The notes beneath the pieces are model-generated. The model saw only the letters and a program-made list of their open reading frames with translations. It was not told the DNA's origin and did not search any database. Shown piece after piece: positions 1 through 8,643 of a stretch of DNA of 64,000 nucleotides (the stretch's first letter is position 1; each line of letters starts with the position of its first letter). Location of the stretch: assembly GCF_042646065.1 (NCBI RefSeq), contig NZ_JBHRTA010000059.1, positions 1 to 64,000 of the forward strand, written 5' to 3'. The position numbers and the translations under genes are program-made. Source of the DNA: Parapedobacter deserti (lineage in GTDB: Bacteria; Bacteroidota; Bacteroidia; Sphingobacteriales; Sphingobacteriaceae).

Positions 1-357
1 TTTTTTTCCAGGCTCCCAAACCCCGCTCACAACCAACTAAACCCCGGAAAAACACTTCAATGAACAAACCCGATCCCTCAGAAACGGGATGCAAAAGTAA
101 GACTCATCCGTTCAATTTGCAAACAATTGCAAGAAATATTTTCAGTGAACTTCGTTAAATCCTATAAATCAGGGACAAAATCATGTGATAAGGAAATTCT
201 CATTTGAGACGTCCTTAAGCAACTAACCCCGGGGTTGCATTTGATGAGGTGCAGCCCGCAATAATGCTGCGAAAGCGACGTATTGAGCGCGGAAAGCGAA
301 TAAAGCGAGCCGGCTTTAAGATTTTATCTTATTTTTACGAACGTTTATTCAGACCGC
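1..357. other. Left-edge intergenic region, no gene seen
   Basis: No convincing coding sequence or tRNA is visible before the TRIC-type gene. The stretch holds a leftward promoter near position 100 (listed separately) and the sequence that promoter would transcribe, which runs off the window edge. Around 270-310 there are three spaced copies of AAAGCGA, without an evident function. A 62-codon open frame at 249-437 runs into the TRIC gene in another frame and looks spurious. Confidence 0.6.
92..123 (-). promoter_or_regulatory. Leftward Bacteroidota-type promoter at the window edge
   Basis: On the minus strand TTTG (123-120) is followed after 20 bases by TACTTTTG (99-92). This fits the Bacteroidota primary-sigma consensus TTTG-N19-21-TAnnTTTG. 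It would drive a transcript leaving the window to the left; its product is outside the window. The match is seen in the sequence, the activity is inferred. Confidence 0.55.
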
Positions 358-960
358 ATGGAACTCATTTACTATATCGACCTGTTAGGCACCATGGTGT
401 TTGCAATTTCAGGTGCCATGGCAGCCATGCGGCATAATATTGACATTTTCGGGGCGGCGTTCACCGGTTTTGTCACGGCTATCGGAGGTGGAAGCCTGCG
501 CGACATTTTTTTAAACCTGCGGCCAGTATGGGTAGACGACGGCAATTACCTGCTCGCTATATTGGCCGGCGTACTCATTGCTGTCCTGTTCAAAAGCGTA
601 CTTGGTCGATTAGCCCGGACACTTTTTTTGTTTGACGCGCTTGGAATCGGCTTTTTCACGGTAGTGGGTGTTCAGAAATCGTTGGCCTTCGACAGCAGTG
701 GTATCGCCGCGGTCGTACTGGGCATGTTTTCTGCGGTAATGGGCGGTGTAATCCGTGACACCCTGTTGAATGAAACACCCCTGATCTTCCGTAAAGAAAT
801 CTACGCTACTGCGTGCCTTTCAGGCGCCATCCTGTTTGTTACGCTCAATAGCATGGGGATAAACTATAATCTCAATGCCTTTTTAAGTACGAGCGTTGTA
901 TCTATCATACGGATCATTGCGGTCAGGTACAAACTTGCACTGCCCATCGTAGGCGGATAA
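358..960 (+). CDS. TRIC-type (UPF0126/YicG-like) cation channel family membrane protein
   Basis: A 200-residue, almost wholly hydrophobic inner-membrane protein. It shows the two internal repeats of the UPF0126 family: the glycine-rich turn GGGSLRD at residues 43-49 recurs as GGVIRD at 129-134, each followed by a conserved segment. Structural work on family members describes trimeric intracellular-cation-type channels with seven helices, so a trimeric monovalent-cation channel in the cytoplasmic membrane is the best guess. The physiological role in bacteria is unknown. The gene stands alone: def converges from the right with only 8 bases between the stops. The ATG at 358 starts at the usual MELIYYIDLLG beginning, so the start is secure. 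Confidence 0.85.
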   Translation: MELIYYIDLLGTMVFAISGAMAAMRHNIDIFGAAFTGFVTAIGGGSLRDIFLNLRPVWVDDGNYLLAILAGVLIAVLFKSVLGRLARTLFLFDALGIGFFTVVGVQKSLAFDSSGIAAVVLGMFSAVMGGVIRDTLLNETPLIFRKEIYATACLSGAILFVTLNSMGINYNLNAFLSTSVVSIIRIIAVRYKLALPIVGG

Positions 961-968
961 CGTCGCAT

Positions 969-1538
969 TCAGCGCCTTTTCTTGAGCGCCGGGAACTTCA
1001 TCTTATAATCCACATCCACCTGCCCGCGTGAAATCGCATCCAGCTTACTTTTTATCATGGCTTTGCGCAGCGGACTTAGCTTCTCGGTAAACAATTTACC
1101 TTCAATATGATCATATTCATGTTGAATAATCCTCGCTGCCAAACCGGTAAAGGTCTTTTCGTGATCAACCCAATTTTCATCGACGTACCGGATCCGGATA
1201 TCCGGATACCTGCCCACATCCTCTCGGATCTCAGGAATACTCAGACACCCCTCATTGAACAACCACTTTTCGCCACTTTCATCCAGCATCTCCGCATTGA
1301 TAAAGACGCGCTTGAAATCCTTCAAGCTGGGTTCGTCATCTGCAAACGGGCTTGCATCTATTACAAACAGCCGGATGGAGCGGCCGATTTGTGGAGCAGC
1401 CAAACCGACGCCATGTGCGGCATACATCGTTTCGTACATATTGGCTATCAAATCCTGCAAATCCGGATAATCCTTATCGATTTCGATCCCTTTCCTTTTC
1501 AAAACCGGGTCGCCGTAGGCGATAATGGGTAACTTCAT
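969..1538 (-). CDS. def: Peptide deformylase
   Basis: Removes the N-formyl group from nascent proteins; cytoplasmic iron/zinc hydrolase. All three family motifs are present: GVGLAAPQ at residues 43-50, EGCLS at 96-100 (metal-binding Cys98) and HEYDH at 140-144 (both His bind metal, Glu is the catalytic base). The 189-residue length is normal. The open frame extends 34 codons further upstream, but that part would overlap the divergent xseA gene and shows no family similarity. The start at 1538 (MKLPIIAYGDP) is the family start and lies only a few bases after a TACCTTTG -7 element, so the mRNA is probably nearly leaderless. Confidence 0.96.
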   Translation of the reverse strand: MKLPIIAYGDPVLKRKGIEIDKDYPDLQDLIANMYETMYAAHGVGLAAPQIGRSIRLFVIDASPFADDEPSLKDFKRVFINAEMLDESGEKWLFNEGCLSIPEIREDVGRYPDIRIRYVDENWVDHEKTFTGLAARIIQHEYDHIEGKLFTEKLSPLRKAMIKSKLDAISRGQVDVDYKMKFPALKKRR

Positions 1539-1542
1539 GGCA

Positions 1543-1578
1543 CAAAGGTAGGGATTTTGCGGAAAAAGCCTATCTTTG
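1543..1578. promoter_or_regulatory. Back-to-back -7 elements of the divergent def and xseA promoters
   Basis: On the minus strand TACCTTTG (1550-1543) stands 4 bases before the def ATG. On the plus strand TATCTTTG (1571-1578) stands 3 bases before the xseA ATG at 1582. Both fit TAnnTTTG. No good -33 TTTG is seen for either, so support comes from the -7 boxes and their placement. Both transcripts would have almost no 5' leader. Confidence 0.5.
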
Positions 1579-1581
1579 GCT

Positions 1582-2919
1582 ATGCCGGAAAAGTTAGCGG
1601 ACAAAACGATTTTTTCCTTAGCGGAAGTTGCCAGAAGCATCCAGAAAACCGTCGCTGAACGCTATAAGAGCGCCTACTGGATAAAGGCAGAGATGAACAA
1701 GCTGAACTACTATTCCCACTCTGGGCACTGCTATCCCGAGCTGGTGGAAAAAAAAGACGGCAAGGTTATCGCAGAGATGCGTTCAGTGCTTTGGAGCGGC
1801 GACTATCAGCGTATCAACCAACGGTTTACAGCACTGATCAAGGAGCCGCTGAAAAACGGGATTACCATCCTTTTCCAAGCGACGATCTCCTATGATGCGT
1901 TGTATGGCCTTAGCCTGCGCATTCTGGATATAGACCCTGCATACTCACTCGGCGAACTGGAGCGCGAGAAACTGGAGAGCATCAGCCGGCTCAAACAGGA
2001 AGGGCTTTTTTACCGCAATAAGCAGCTTCCTTTTCCGCTTATCCCCAAGCGGCTAGCTATCATTTCGGTTGATACAAGTAAGGGCTATTCCGATTTCCTT
2101 AAAATTATCAACGGAAATCCCTGGGGTTACCGGTTTGAGCAGATGCTGTATCCGGCCTTGCTACAAGGCGACCGATCTGTCCGGTCCATTATCGAACAGC
2201 TTGCACGCATCGCGGAGCGTCGTGAAGCTTATGACGTGGTCGCGATCATCCGCGGCGGCGGCGGGGATGTCGGGTTGTCCAGCTACAACAACTATTTACT
2301 AGCCTCGGCCATTGCCCAATTTCCTATACCAGTACTTACCGGTATCGGCCATTCTACGAATGAAACGGTGAGCGAAATGGTAGCGCACCACAACGCAATT
2401 ACACCCAGCGAGTTAGCCGACTTTCTCATCCAACGCTTCCATGCCGTTGCCGTTCCGCTAGCGCAGGCACAGCAAATGTTGCTACAAAAAACCACGCAGT
2501 TTGTCTCATTGCAGAAAGGGATGTTGGGCGACCGCGCCCAATACTTCCGTTTGCACAGCATCCACCTGCTAAATCAGCAACAAAAGGTACTTGAACTAAC
2601 AACGATGCGGCTTAATATGGTAAGTAATACGCGTCTGCGGCAAGACCGGCAAGCCCTGCACCACCCTCACCAAGCGCTGAAAACAGCCAGTCTCACCTCG
2701 CTTAAACAAGCCCTTTCCGATGTGGCCGCAACCGAAAAATCCGTGAGGCTGCTGGACCCGCAGCAGGTACTCAACCGTGGCTATAGCATTACGCGGATCA
2801 ATGGACGTGCGTTGAAGCAGGCGGATGGCACAACTGCCGGGGACGTAATTGAAACCTTTCTAGCATCGGGCCGCATCAAAAGCACCGTAACGGAAATAGA
2901 TTCACACCACGATGAATAA
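1582..2919 (+). CDS. xseA: Exodeoxyribonuclease VII large subunit
   Basis: Catalytic subunit of exonuclease VII, which degrades single-stranded DNA into short oligonucleotides; works with several copies of XseB in the cytoplasm. The 445-residue protein has an N-terminal OB-fold (about 15-115), the nuclease domain with the glycine-rich segment IIRGGGGDVGLSSYNN and the GIGHSTN segment, and then the usual coiled-coil C-terminal part. The glycine-rich and GIGH segments match the family, although the usual HETD reads HSTN here. A TTG two codons upstream (1576) is possible, but the ATG at 1582 sits directly after the -7 box. The gene overlaps xseB by 8 bases, so the two are translationally coupled. 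Confidence 0.95.
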   Translation: MPEKLADKTIFSLAEVARSIQKTVAERYKSAYWIKAEMNKLNYYSHSGHCYPELVEKKDGKVIAEMRSVLWSGDYQRINQRFTALIKEPLKNGITILFQATISYDALYGLSLRILDIDPAYSLGELEREKLESISRLKQEGLFYRNKQLPFPLIPKRLAIISVDTSKGYSDFLKIINGNPWGYRFEQMLYPALLQGDRSVRSIIEQLARIAERREAYDVVAIIRGGGGDVGLSSYNNYLLASAIAQFPIPVLTGIGHSTNETVSEMVAHHNAITPSELADFLIQRFHAVAVPLAQAQQMLLQKTTQFVSLQKGMLGDRAQYFRLHSIHLLNQQQKVLELTTMRLNMVSNTRLRQDRQALHHPHQALKTASLTSLKQALSDVAATEKSVRLLDPQQVLNRGYSITRINGRALKQADGTTAGDVIETFLASGRIKSTVTEIDSHHDE

Positions 2920-3145
2920 AAATTACACATATACCGAAGCGTTTCAAGAGCTACAAACCATTGTGTCTGAAATCGAGCAAGGAGAAGTCTCCGTCGACGA
3001 ACTTTCTGAAAAGGTAAAGCGGGCCGCATTACTTATCAACGTATGCAAAGCAAAGCTCTCCGCCACGGAAGAAGAAGTAAACCATATATTAGCGACCATG
3101 ACAGATGAAGCCGAAATTTCAGCGGCGTCAGACGAAGACGAATAA
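2912..3145 (+). CDS. xseB: Exodeoxyribonuclease VII small subunit
   Basis: Small helical partner of XseA. It is 77 residues long with the family signature YTEAFQELQTIVSEIEQGEVSVDELSEK at the N-terminus, given here only by position (residues 4-31), and an acidic tail rich in Glu and Asp. It starts inside the last codons of xseA, so the two form one operon. The gene ends 3 bases before the converging nagA stop. Confidence 0.93.
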   Translation: MNKNYTYTEAFQELQTIVSEIEQGEVSVDELSEKVKRAALLINVCKAKLSATEEEVNHILATMTDEAEISAASDEDE

Positions 3146-3148
3146 TAA

Positions 3149-4279
3149 TCAATATGGCCGTAGTTCTTTATGGGGACGTCCGCTTAGAAAGACCTGTTTT
3201 ATTGCATAGTGGTGGTCAAAAACAACCAGGTTAGCGGTAGTACCCGCGTGCACCCGTCCAAGGGCTTGAGCGCCGATAAGCGAAGCAGGATACAAAGACG
3301 CCATGCGCAACGCCTCCGCTAAGGGAATACCAGCATGGCGAACACAATTGGCGACTGCCTGCATCATGGTGAGCGCCGATCCGGACAGCGTACCATCCGG
3401 CAGTGTATATCGGTCGCCTTGGAATACGTGCGTATAGGTCCCTACCTGAACCGCGGTCACTGCGTCGGTAATCAAAAACATCCGCTCGCCCAATAACTTC
3501 TTGCTTATCGATAAAACCTGATAATCCACGTGGATACCATCTGCAATAATGCTTGCACAGGCTTGATCCGTTTGAAAAGCAGCTCCCGGCAAACCCGGAT
3601 TGCGGTGATGGAAAGGGGACATCGCATTGAAAAGATGGGTCACCGCCCTGATACCGTTGCTAAACCCGGCCATCGCTTCGTCATAGGAGGCATTGCTATG
3701 TCCTGCCGATAGCAGCACGCCCGCATCCAGCAGCAAAGTGAGGGTCTCGGCGTCAAATCGTTCGGGGGCAATAGTCATCATCTTCAGGCACCCTTTCGCT
3801 GCGGCCAGCAGCGAGGCAATTTCCACTTTGTCCGGGTTACGAATGTATTCGGCCGGATGCGCCCCCCGCTTAGACGGATTGAGGTAGGGTCCCTCCAGGT
3901 GGAGGCCGAGCAACGCTTCATGTTGATAGAACGTCAGCACTTCCAACGCCTTGTCAACTACTTCCATGCTATTCGTGGCCATGGTAATCATAAAGCCCGT
4001 AGTCCCGGACTCAACCAGGGCGCTGGCGATTTCATCCATCGCACCTGCCGTAGGATCTGCAGAAAAAAGCTGGCCTCCTCCCCCGTATACCTGAAGATCA
4101 ATGAAGCCCGGAGCCACATAACACCCTGCTGCATCGAAAACGTCGGCGTCGCCCGGGACCTCCGCCGGTCGGACGAGGTCTACAATCCGCCCATCCTTTA
4201 TCAAAACCGTTTTGTCGTTGACCATGCTGTCACCGGTAAAAACGGTCCCGTTGGCAATTGCAATAAATGATTCCTTCAA
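3149..4279 (-). CDS. nagA: N-acetylglucosamine-6-phosphate deacetylase
   Basis: Deacetylates GlcNAc-6-P to glucosamine-6-P in amino-sugar catabolism and cell-wall recycling; a cytoplasmic amidohydrolase-fold enzyme. Conserved residues are visible: the GFIDLQVYGGGG strand (59-70), Glu129 in LHLEGPYL, His194 in AGHSN, His215 in THLFNAMSP and catalytic Asp272 in LITDAV. The length of 376 is typical. No ATG lies at the expected N-terminus: the frame opens with TTG at 4279, and the next in-frame ATG is residue 19, after the first beta-strand. The TTG start is therefore preferred but not certain. It diverges from a DeoR-type regulator that probably controls it. No glucosamine-6-P deaminase or transporter gene is nearby. 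Confidence 0.93.
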   Translation of the reverse strand: MKESFIAIANGTVFTGDSMVNDKTVLIKDGRIVDLVRPAEVPGDADVFDAAGCYVAPGFIDLQVYGGGGQLFSADPTAGAMDEIASALVESGTTGFMITMATNSMEVVDKALEVLTFYQHEALLGLHLEGPYLNPSKRGAHPAEYIRNPDKVEIASLLAAAKGCLKMMTIAPERFDAETLTLLLDAGVLLSAGHSNASYDEAMAGFSNGIRAVTHLFNAMSPFHHRNPGLPGAAFQTDQACASIIADGIHVDYQVLSISKKLLGERMFLITDAVTAVQVGTYTHVFQGDRYTLPDGTLSGSALTMMQAVANCVRHAGIPLAEALRMASLYPASLIGAQALGRVHAGTTANLVVFDHHYAIKQVFLSGRPHKELRPY

Positions 4280-4380
4280 AATAGTTTTATATTTACACCT
4301 GATTTTTGCTTCGATACCACAAATAAAGCGATTTTATCTAAGTTTGTCTATCTTTACCCAGTTAAATAACCGTTTATGCC

Positions 4381-5124
4381 ATGTTAAAAGAAGAACGGCA
4401 AGCCTTTATCATCCATCAAATAAACTTGCACAACAAGGTCTTATCTTCCGACCTGAGTGTACAGCTCAATGTCTCTGAAGACACCATCAGGCGTGATCTC
4501 AACGAGTTAGCCGAAAATGGCAAAGTACTGAAAGTGTATGGTGGCGCGCTTTCCAAGTCATTCCAGTATCCATTTCAGGAAAACAATGTATATGCGCGGG
4601 ACTCCAAGAAACAAATCGCAGGCAAGGCATTCAACCTGATCCAGAACGGGATGACGGTGCTCGCCGGGGGAGGCACAACCATGCTCGAACTGGCACGCAT
4701 AGTGCCGGAGAGCCTCCAGTGCACATTTTTTACGATCAGCCCGTTGGTTGCTTTGGAGCTCGCTGAACGTACAAATGCCGATGTTATCCTTATCGGCGGC
4801 AAACTGTCGAGAAACACCAACATCAGCATCGGCTCGCAAGTGATCAACCAACTATCCGAAATAAGGGTAGATCTATGCCTGTTGGGCACCAACAGCCTTT
4901 CCGTAGAAGACGGCGTTACCGACTCTGACTGGGAGGTGGTACAGATCAAAAAAGCCATGATACGGTGTTCGAGCAAGACGGCTATTTTAAGTATTGCGGA
5001 GAAACTGAACTCAGTGCAAAAAATGAAAGTGTGTAGTTTGAACGCCATTTCATACCTTGTCACAGATCTGGACCCGAAGCATGCGCTCCTCGCAGGATTC
5101 AGTAAGGTCGTCGAGGTTGTATAG
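4381..5124 (+). CDS. DeoR-family sugar-phosphate-responsive transcriptional regulator
   Basis: A 247-residue repressor-type protein. Residues about 6-57 form the DeoR winged helix-turn-helix (RQAFIIHQINLHNK and VSEDTIRRDLNEL, then the GKVLKVYGGAL wing). The rest is the DeoRC domain, which binds a phosphorylated sugar, with AGGGTTMLELAR, ILIGGKL and the SILSIAEKLN-type region. Family members usually regulate the neighbouring sugar gene, and this one diverges from nagA, so control by an amino-sugar phosphate (AgaR/NagR-like) is the likely role. The shared 100-base spacer would hold the operator, but no convincing palindrome was picked out. The flippase gene follows 14 bases downstream and might be partly read through. 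Confidence 0.88.
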   Translation: MLKEERQAFIIHQINLHNKVLSSDLSVQLNVSEDTIRRDLNELAENGKVLKVYGGALSKSFQYPFQENNVYARDSKKQIAGKAFNLIQNGMTVLAGGGTTMLELARIVPESLQCTFFTISPLVALELAERTNADVILIGGKLSRNTNISIGSQVINQLSEIRVDLCLLGTNSLSVEDGVTDSDWEVVQIKKAMIRCSSKTAILSIAEKLNSVQKMKVCSLNAISYLVTDLDPKHALLAGFSKVVEVV

Positions 5125-5138
5125 CAGCCGTTGTGCCG

Positions 5139-6479
5139 ATGAATATTCCGTCACTACCCGGTTTCGACCCCGAAGCTTTCAATAGGTATTTAAAAAACGC
5201 TGGATGGCTGATGGTTGCCCGGGTGGGCACCATCTTCCTCAGGATGGTCGTCACCGCTATTGCAATTCCCAACTACCTGGGCAGCACCCAATACGGGGTG
5301 ATGAACTACCCTTTTGTGTTTGTGTCCTTCTTTGCCGCGGCCTGTGCCTTAGGTATGGACAGCTTTGTCACCCGCCAGTTGTTGCAGCAACCGGACAAGC
5401 GAGACACGATATTGGGCACTGCGTTCAGGCTCCGGTTGGCGGCAGGCATTTTCGTACTCCCCGTTATTTACGCTGCTTACCTACTGATCGCCCGCTTCAG
5501 CGCCGAGCCGCTTACTGCTCCCTTCCATTATATTGTGATCGTATCGCTTACCTGCCTCTTTCAGTCGGTCAATATAATCGACTGTTTTTTTCAGGCCAGG
5601 GCCCAGGGCAGGTACATCATGTATGTGCAGGTCGGGGCGAATCTCCTTTCGGCCTTATTGAAGCTTGCGCTTATCGTATGGGAAGCAAGCATAGGCTGGT
5701 TTATATGGGCACTGTTATTGGATGCCGTTTTTCTTGCCATCGGCTACGTTTACCTGTACCAACGCAAGGGCAACCGTTTAACTGACTGGAAATTCGAGAC
5801 TGCTTCCGCTAAGCATCTGCTCCGTTATTCCTGGCCACTGGCATTTTCTTCCGTAGCCATCATTCTCTATATGAAAATCGATCAGCTCATGCTCGACGCA
5901 TACCTGGGTGAAGCAGCCTTGGGTGTCTATTCGACGGTCGTGCAACTTAGCGAGGGCTGGTATTTTGTGCCCATGGCCATCGTGACCGCACTCTTCCCTG
6001 CCATCATGAATGCCCGGCGGGATGATCCTGCCCGCTATCAACGGCGGTTGCAGCACCTATACGAACTTATGACGGTCATCAGCGTCGCTATTGCCGTATT
6101 GATGACGGTGGCATCGCCGTTCATTTACCGGTATCTCCTTTATAGACCCGAATATGCTGCAGGCGCACAAGTACTTTCCGTACACGTATGGGCAGGTGTG
6201 TTCATGTTTCTGTATGTGGCGAGCGGCCAATATCTTTTGGCCGAGGGGTATACTTCCCTTTCACTGGCGCGCGCACTCACCGGGGCAGCGGTCAATATCC
6301 TTCTCAACGTTTGGTGGATCCCTGAATATGGCATGATTGGTGCGGCATATGCCACACTGGTAACATATGCCAGCACCGCGCTATTTGTTATCTTTGTGCC
6401 CAAAACGCGGGCTCAGGGATGGATGATATTGAAAGCGCTCTTTTTTATCCCGACAATTCGGCGTTTAACAAGACGATAA
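5139..6479 (+). CDS. Polysaccharide-type flippase (Wzx/MurJ-like MOP superfamily)
   Basis: A 446-residue integral membrane protein with about 12-14 hydrophobic segments along its whole length, arranged like Wzx/RfbX repeat-unit flippases. The N-terminal RVGTIFLRMVVTAIAIPNYLG and the central WPLAFSSVAIILYMKIDQLML are the conserved helices of the family (described by content: a first-helix Gly-Thr and a mid-protein MKIDQ motif). It would move lipid-linked oligosaccharide across the cytoplasmic membrane. A GTG at 5133 gives two extra residues; the ATG at 5139 is taken as the start. It opens a surface-polysaccharide cluster with a pyruvyl transferase and a GT2. No polymerase or export proteins are seen. 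Confidence 0.85.
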   Translation: MNIPSLPGFDPEAFNRYLKNAGWLMVARVGTIFLRMVVTAIAIPNYLGSTQYGVMNYPFVFVSFFAAACALGMDSFVTRQLLQQPDKRDTILGTAFRLRLAAGIFVLPVIYAAYLLIARFSAEPLTAPFHYIVIVSLTCLFQSVNIIDCFFQARAQGRYIMYVQVGANLLSALLKLALIVWEASIGWFIWALLLDAVFLAIGYVYLYQRKGNRLTDWKFETASAKHLLRYSWPLAFSSVAIILYMKIDQLMLDAYLGEAALGVYSTVVQLSEGWYFVPMAIVTALFPAIMNARRDDPARYQRRLQHLYELMTVISVAIAVLMTVASPFIYRYLLYRPEYAAGAQVLSVHVWAGVFMFLYVASGQYLLAEGYTSLSLARALTGAAVNILLNVWWIPEYGMIGAAYATLVTYASTALFVIFVPKTRAQGWMILKALFFIPTIRRLTRR

Positions 6480-6495
6480 GTTTGCAAATAACCAC

Positions 6496-7443
6496 ATGCC
6501 AAAGATAATTTTTGACACATCAATCGGCACGACCAATCTCGGCGACCACATCATCATGGATTCGGTATACCGGATAGCGGACGAGCTCTTCATTGATGAC
6601 TTTGTTATCAACGTACCGACCCACTTTTCGATACACCCCAAAGACCTCCCCAAACTCCGTAAATACGACATGGGCATCGTTGGTGGAACCAACCTACTGA
6701 AGAACGACACGCTGAGAAGCAGCCAATGGAAGGTAGGTGTCAAAGATCTGATGGTGCTGCATCATAAAGCGGTCCTTTTAGGAGTCGGATGGTGGCAATA
6801 CCAAGAGAAACCCGTCTCCGTCTATTCAAGAATGATGTATAAGGGGCTATTGTCGCAAAAATATCTCCACGCCGTTCGGGACAACTATACCCTGCAGAAA
6901 CTCAACGAGATGGGTATCAGAAATGTGATCAATACCGGATGCCCCACGGTATGGGAGTTGGATGAACCCCATTGTTCACAAATCAACCCTGCAAAACGCG
7001 ATATCGTCGTCACAACAATCACCGACTATATGCGCGATGCCGACAACGACCGCCGCATGCTCGAGATCCTAAAGAAAAACTATCGTGAGGTTCACGTGTG
7101 GATACAAGGTTTAAAAGACCGAACCTATATTGAGAGCCTGGCACCTGATATCCATTACATAGCACCGAAGCTGTCCGCCTTTGATGCATTTCTTGAAAAA
7201 CACCCTTGCGAATACGTGGGGACACGCCTGCACGCCGGCATAAGGGCACTGCAGAAGAAGCGTAGGGCCATCATCATCGGCATCGACAACCGGGCGCTGG
7301 AAATGCGCAATGACATCGGCCTGAACGTCCTCGAACGCCAGCGGATAGAGCTACTTGAGGAAAAAATTCACGAAGAAATGAGCGTCAGGCTGTACCTCAA
7401 CGACGAAGCGATACAGCGATGGAAAGGACAATTCAAACCATAA
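6496..7443 (+). CDS. Polysaccharide pyruvyl transferase family protein
   Basis: A 315-residue cytoplasmic enzyme of the PS_pyruv_trans family, which transfers pyruvate from PEP to a sugar as a ketal in surface polysaccharides. The start FDTSIGTTNLGDHIIMDSV (7-25) is the family's characteristic N-terminal loop. IVGGTNLL, the HAVRDNYT segment and the C-terminal VGTRLHAGIRAL (a conserved R-H-G patch) follow in order. Sixteen bases separate it from the flippase, so the genes are co-transcribed. The acceptor sugar cannot be read from sequence. Some family members have lost pyruvylation activity, so the exact reaction is an inference. Confidence 0.87.
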   Translation: MPKIIFDTSIGTTNLGDHIIMDSVYRIADELFIDDFVINVPTHFSIHPKDLPKLRKYDMGIVGGTNLLKNDTLRSSQWKVGVKDLMVLHHKAVLLGVGWWQYQEKPVSVYSRMMYKGLLSQKYLHAVRDNYTLQKLNEMGIRNVINTGCPTVWELDEPHCSQINPAKRDIVVTTITDYMRDADNDRRMLEILKKNYREVHVWIQGLKDRTYIESLAPDIHYIAPKLSAFDAFLEKHPCEYVGTRLHAGIRALQKKRRAIIIGIDNRALEMRNDIGLNVLERQRIELLEEKIHEEMSVRLYLNDEAIQRWKGQFKP

Positions 7444-7453
7444 GCTGAACACG

Positions 7454-7633
7454 TTGATTACCAAATTCAAGAAGCTATATAACCGATCCCTGTTCCAACC
7501 CCGCTTTTTCGGGTTGCTGTTCAACCTTTTTTTTATCAACAGGAGTGGCCTCTACAAGGGTGTTTTCCTGTTGCTGTTGCCGACAAACATGAACCATAAC
7601 AGCGTAATAGTTGTAAAAAGACCGCTAAGCTAA
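7454..7633 (+). pseudogene. 59-codon remnant resembling the N-terminus of a SAM-dependent methyltransferase
   Basis: Between the pyruvyl transferase and the GT2 is an open frame of 59 codons with no ATG at its beginning (TTG at 7454; the only Met is late). Its peptide reads FQPRFFGLLFNLFFINRSGLYKG in the middle (residues 14-36). This resembles the pattern F-x-P-x-(F/L)-LG-x2-x-N-P-F-x2-x-R-x-GLY that precedes the SAM-binding domain of many polysaccharide-cluster methyltransferases. The GxGxG SAM motif and the rest are missing, and no other frame continues it. I read it as the stump of a deleted cluster gene. A genuine short basic membrane-associated peptide is the alternative. Recognition is from memory of the family and not a search. 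Confidence 0.4.
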
Positions 7634-7644
7634 CCTGTAACCTC

Positions 7645-8403
7645 ATGAACGCCGATTCGCCCACGCTTACCGTTATTACCGTTGTATACAACAACGTACG
7701 CGATATTGAGCGCACTATTGCGTCCGTTGTCCAGCAAACCTATCCAGCAATTGAATACCTCATTATCGACGGCGGTTCGACCGACGGCACGGTTGATGTT
7801 ATCAGACGCTATGAGGACCGCGTTGCGGCTTGGGTCAGCGAGCCAGACAAGGGAATATACGATGCCATGAACAAAGGATTGGCCATGGCCAACGGCGAAT
7901 ACGTCTTGTTCATGAATTCAGGAGACGAGATTTACTCACCCAATACCGTGGCTGAAGTATTCGGTTCGGCCCCTGGTGCTGACATCTACTATGGCGAAAC
8001 CGAGATGTACGACGAACATTGGGAGTCACTCGGCCTGCGCAGGCATGCCATCCCCGAGCGGTTTACCTGGCGGAGCTTCCGTTACGGCATGAACATCAGC
8101 CATCAGGCGATATACATCCGCCGGGCCATCACAGGTCCGTATGATCTGCAATACCAATTGAGCGCAGATATCGATTGGATCATCCGGGCGGCCAAACAGG
8201 CCAAAACGATCGTCAATACCCGTCGCATCGTAGCAAAATACCTCGTGGGCGGAATGTCCAAAAAGCGGCACTGGCGAAGTCTCAGGGAACGTTTTCGTAT
8301 CTTCAGCAAGTACTATGGCCTGCTGCCGAATATTGTCAATCACGTTGTCATTGCGGCCAATCTGATCGACTATTACATCCGTCATGGCAAAACAAACGAC
8401 TAA
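7645..8403 (+). CDS. Family 2 glycosyltransferase (WcaA-like)
   Basis: A 252-residue GT-A fold enzyme that adds a sugar from a nucleotide-sugar donor to a growing polysaccharide at the inner face of the membrane. The N-terminal Rossmann-like half holds LTVITVVYNN, the SVVQQTYP turn, IDGGSTDGT (the donor-binding acidic motif) and the DKGIYDAMNKG loop. The mid-protein FMNSGDEIY gives the metal-binding acidic pair. After about residue 130 comes the usual acceptor region with SHQAIY. It closes the short polysaccharide cluster. The start at 7645 follows the remnant by 11 bases, and its sugar specificity is unknown. Confidence 0.88.
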   Translation: MNADSPTLTVITVVYNNVRDIERTIASVVQQTYPAIEYLIIDGGSTDGTVDVIRRYEDRVAAWVSEPDKGIYDAMNKGLAMANGEYVLFMNSGDEIYSPNTVAEVFGSAPGADIYYGETEMYDEHWESLGLRRHAIPERFTWRSFRYGMNISHQAIYIRRAITGPYDLQYQLSADIDWIIRAAKQAKTIVNTRRIVAKYLVGGMSKKRHWRSLRERFRIFSKYYGLLPNIVNHVVIAANLIDYYIRHGKTND

Positions 8404-8406
8404 ACT

Positions 8407-8643
8407 ATGGGACAGCTGACACCGGAAGAAACAATGCAGGCACTCATGACCACCAGAATGCCATTCGGTAAATACAAAGACTCGTTGATCTGCAACCTTC
8501 CGGAAGCTTATCTCGTGTGGTTTCACCAAAATGGTTTCCCGAAAGGCAAACTGGGCATGTTACTGGCCACCATGTATGAGATCAGGCTCAACGGCCTGGA
8601 ATATCTGCTTGCGCCGCTGCGAAACAAATTCAAGGGGCATTAA
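8407..8643 (+). CDS. DUF3820 family protein
   Basis: A 78-residue soluble protein with the family signature MPFGKYKDSLICNLPE, followed by YLVWF, GFPKGKLG and a C-terminal EIRLNGLEYLL. It matches DUF3820, of unknown function; some members were labelled quorum-sensing-regulated virulence factors on weak grounds. It starts 3 bases after the GT2 stop, so it is probably the last gene of that operon by position only. Its stop overlaps the converging MutS-like gene by 4 bases. No catalytic residues are evident. Confidence 0.8.
   Translation: MGQLTPEETMQALMTTRMPFGKYKDSLICNLPEAYLVWFHQNGFPKGKLGMLLATMYEIRLNGLEYLLAPLRNKFKGH

Noticed and set aside
249..437. 62-codon frame before the TRIC gene
   Set aside because: Overlaps the TRIC start in another frame and is Arg/His-rich without similarity.
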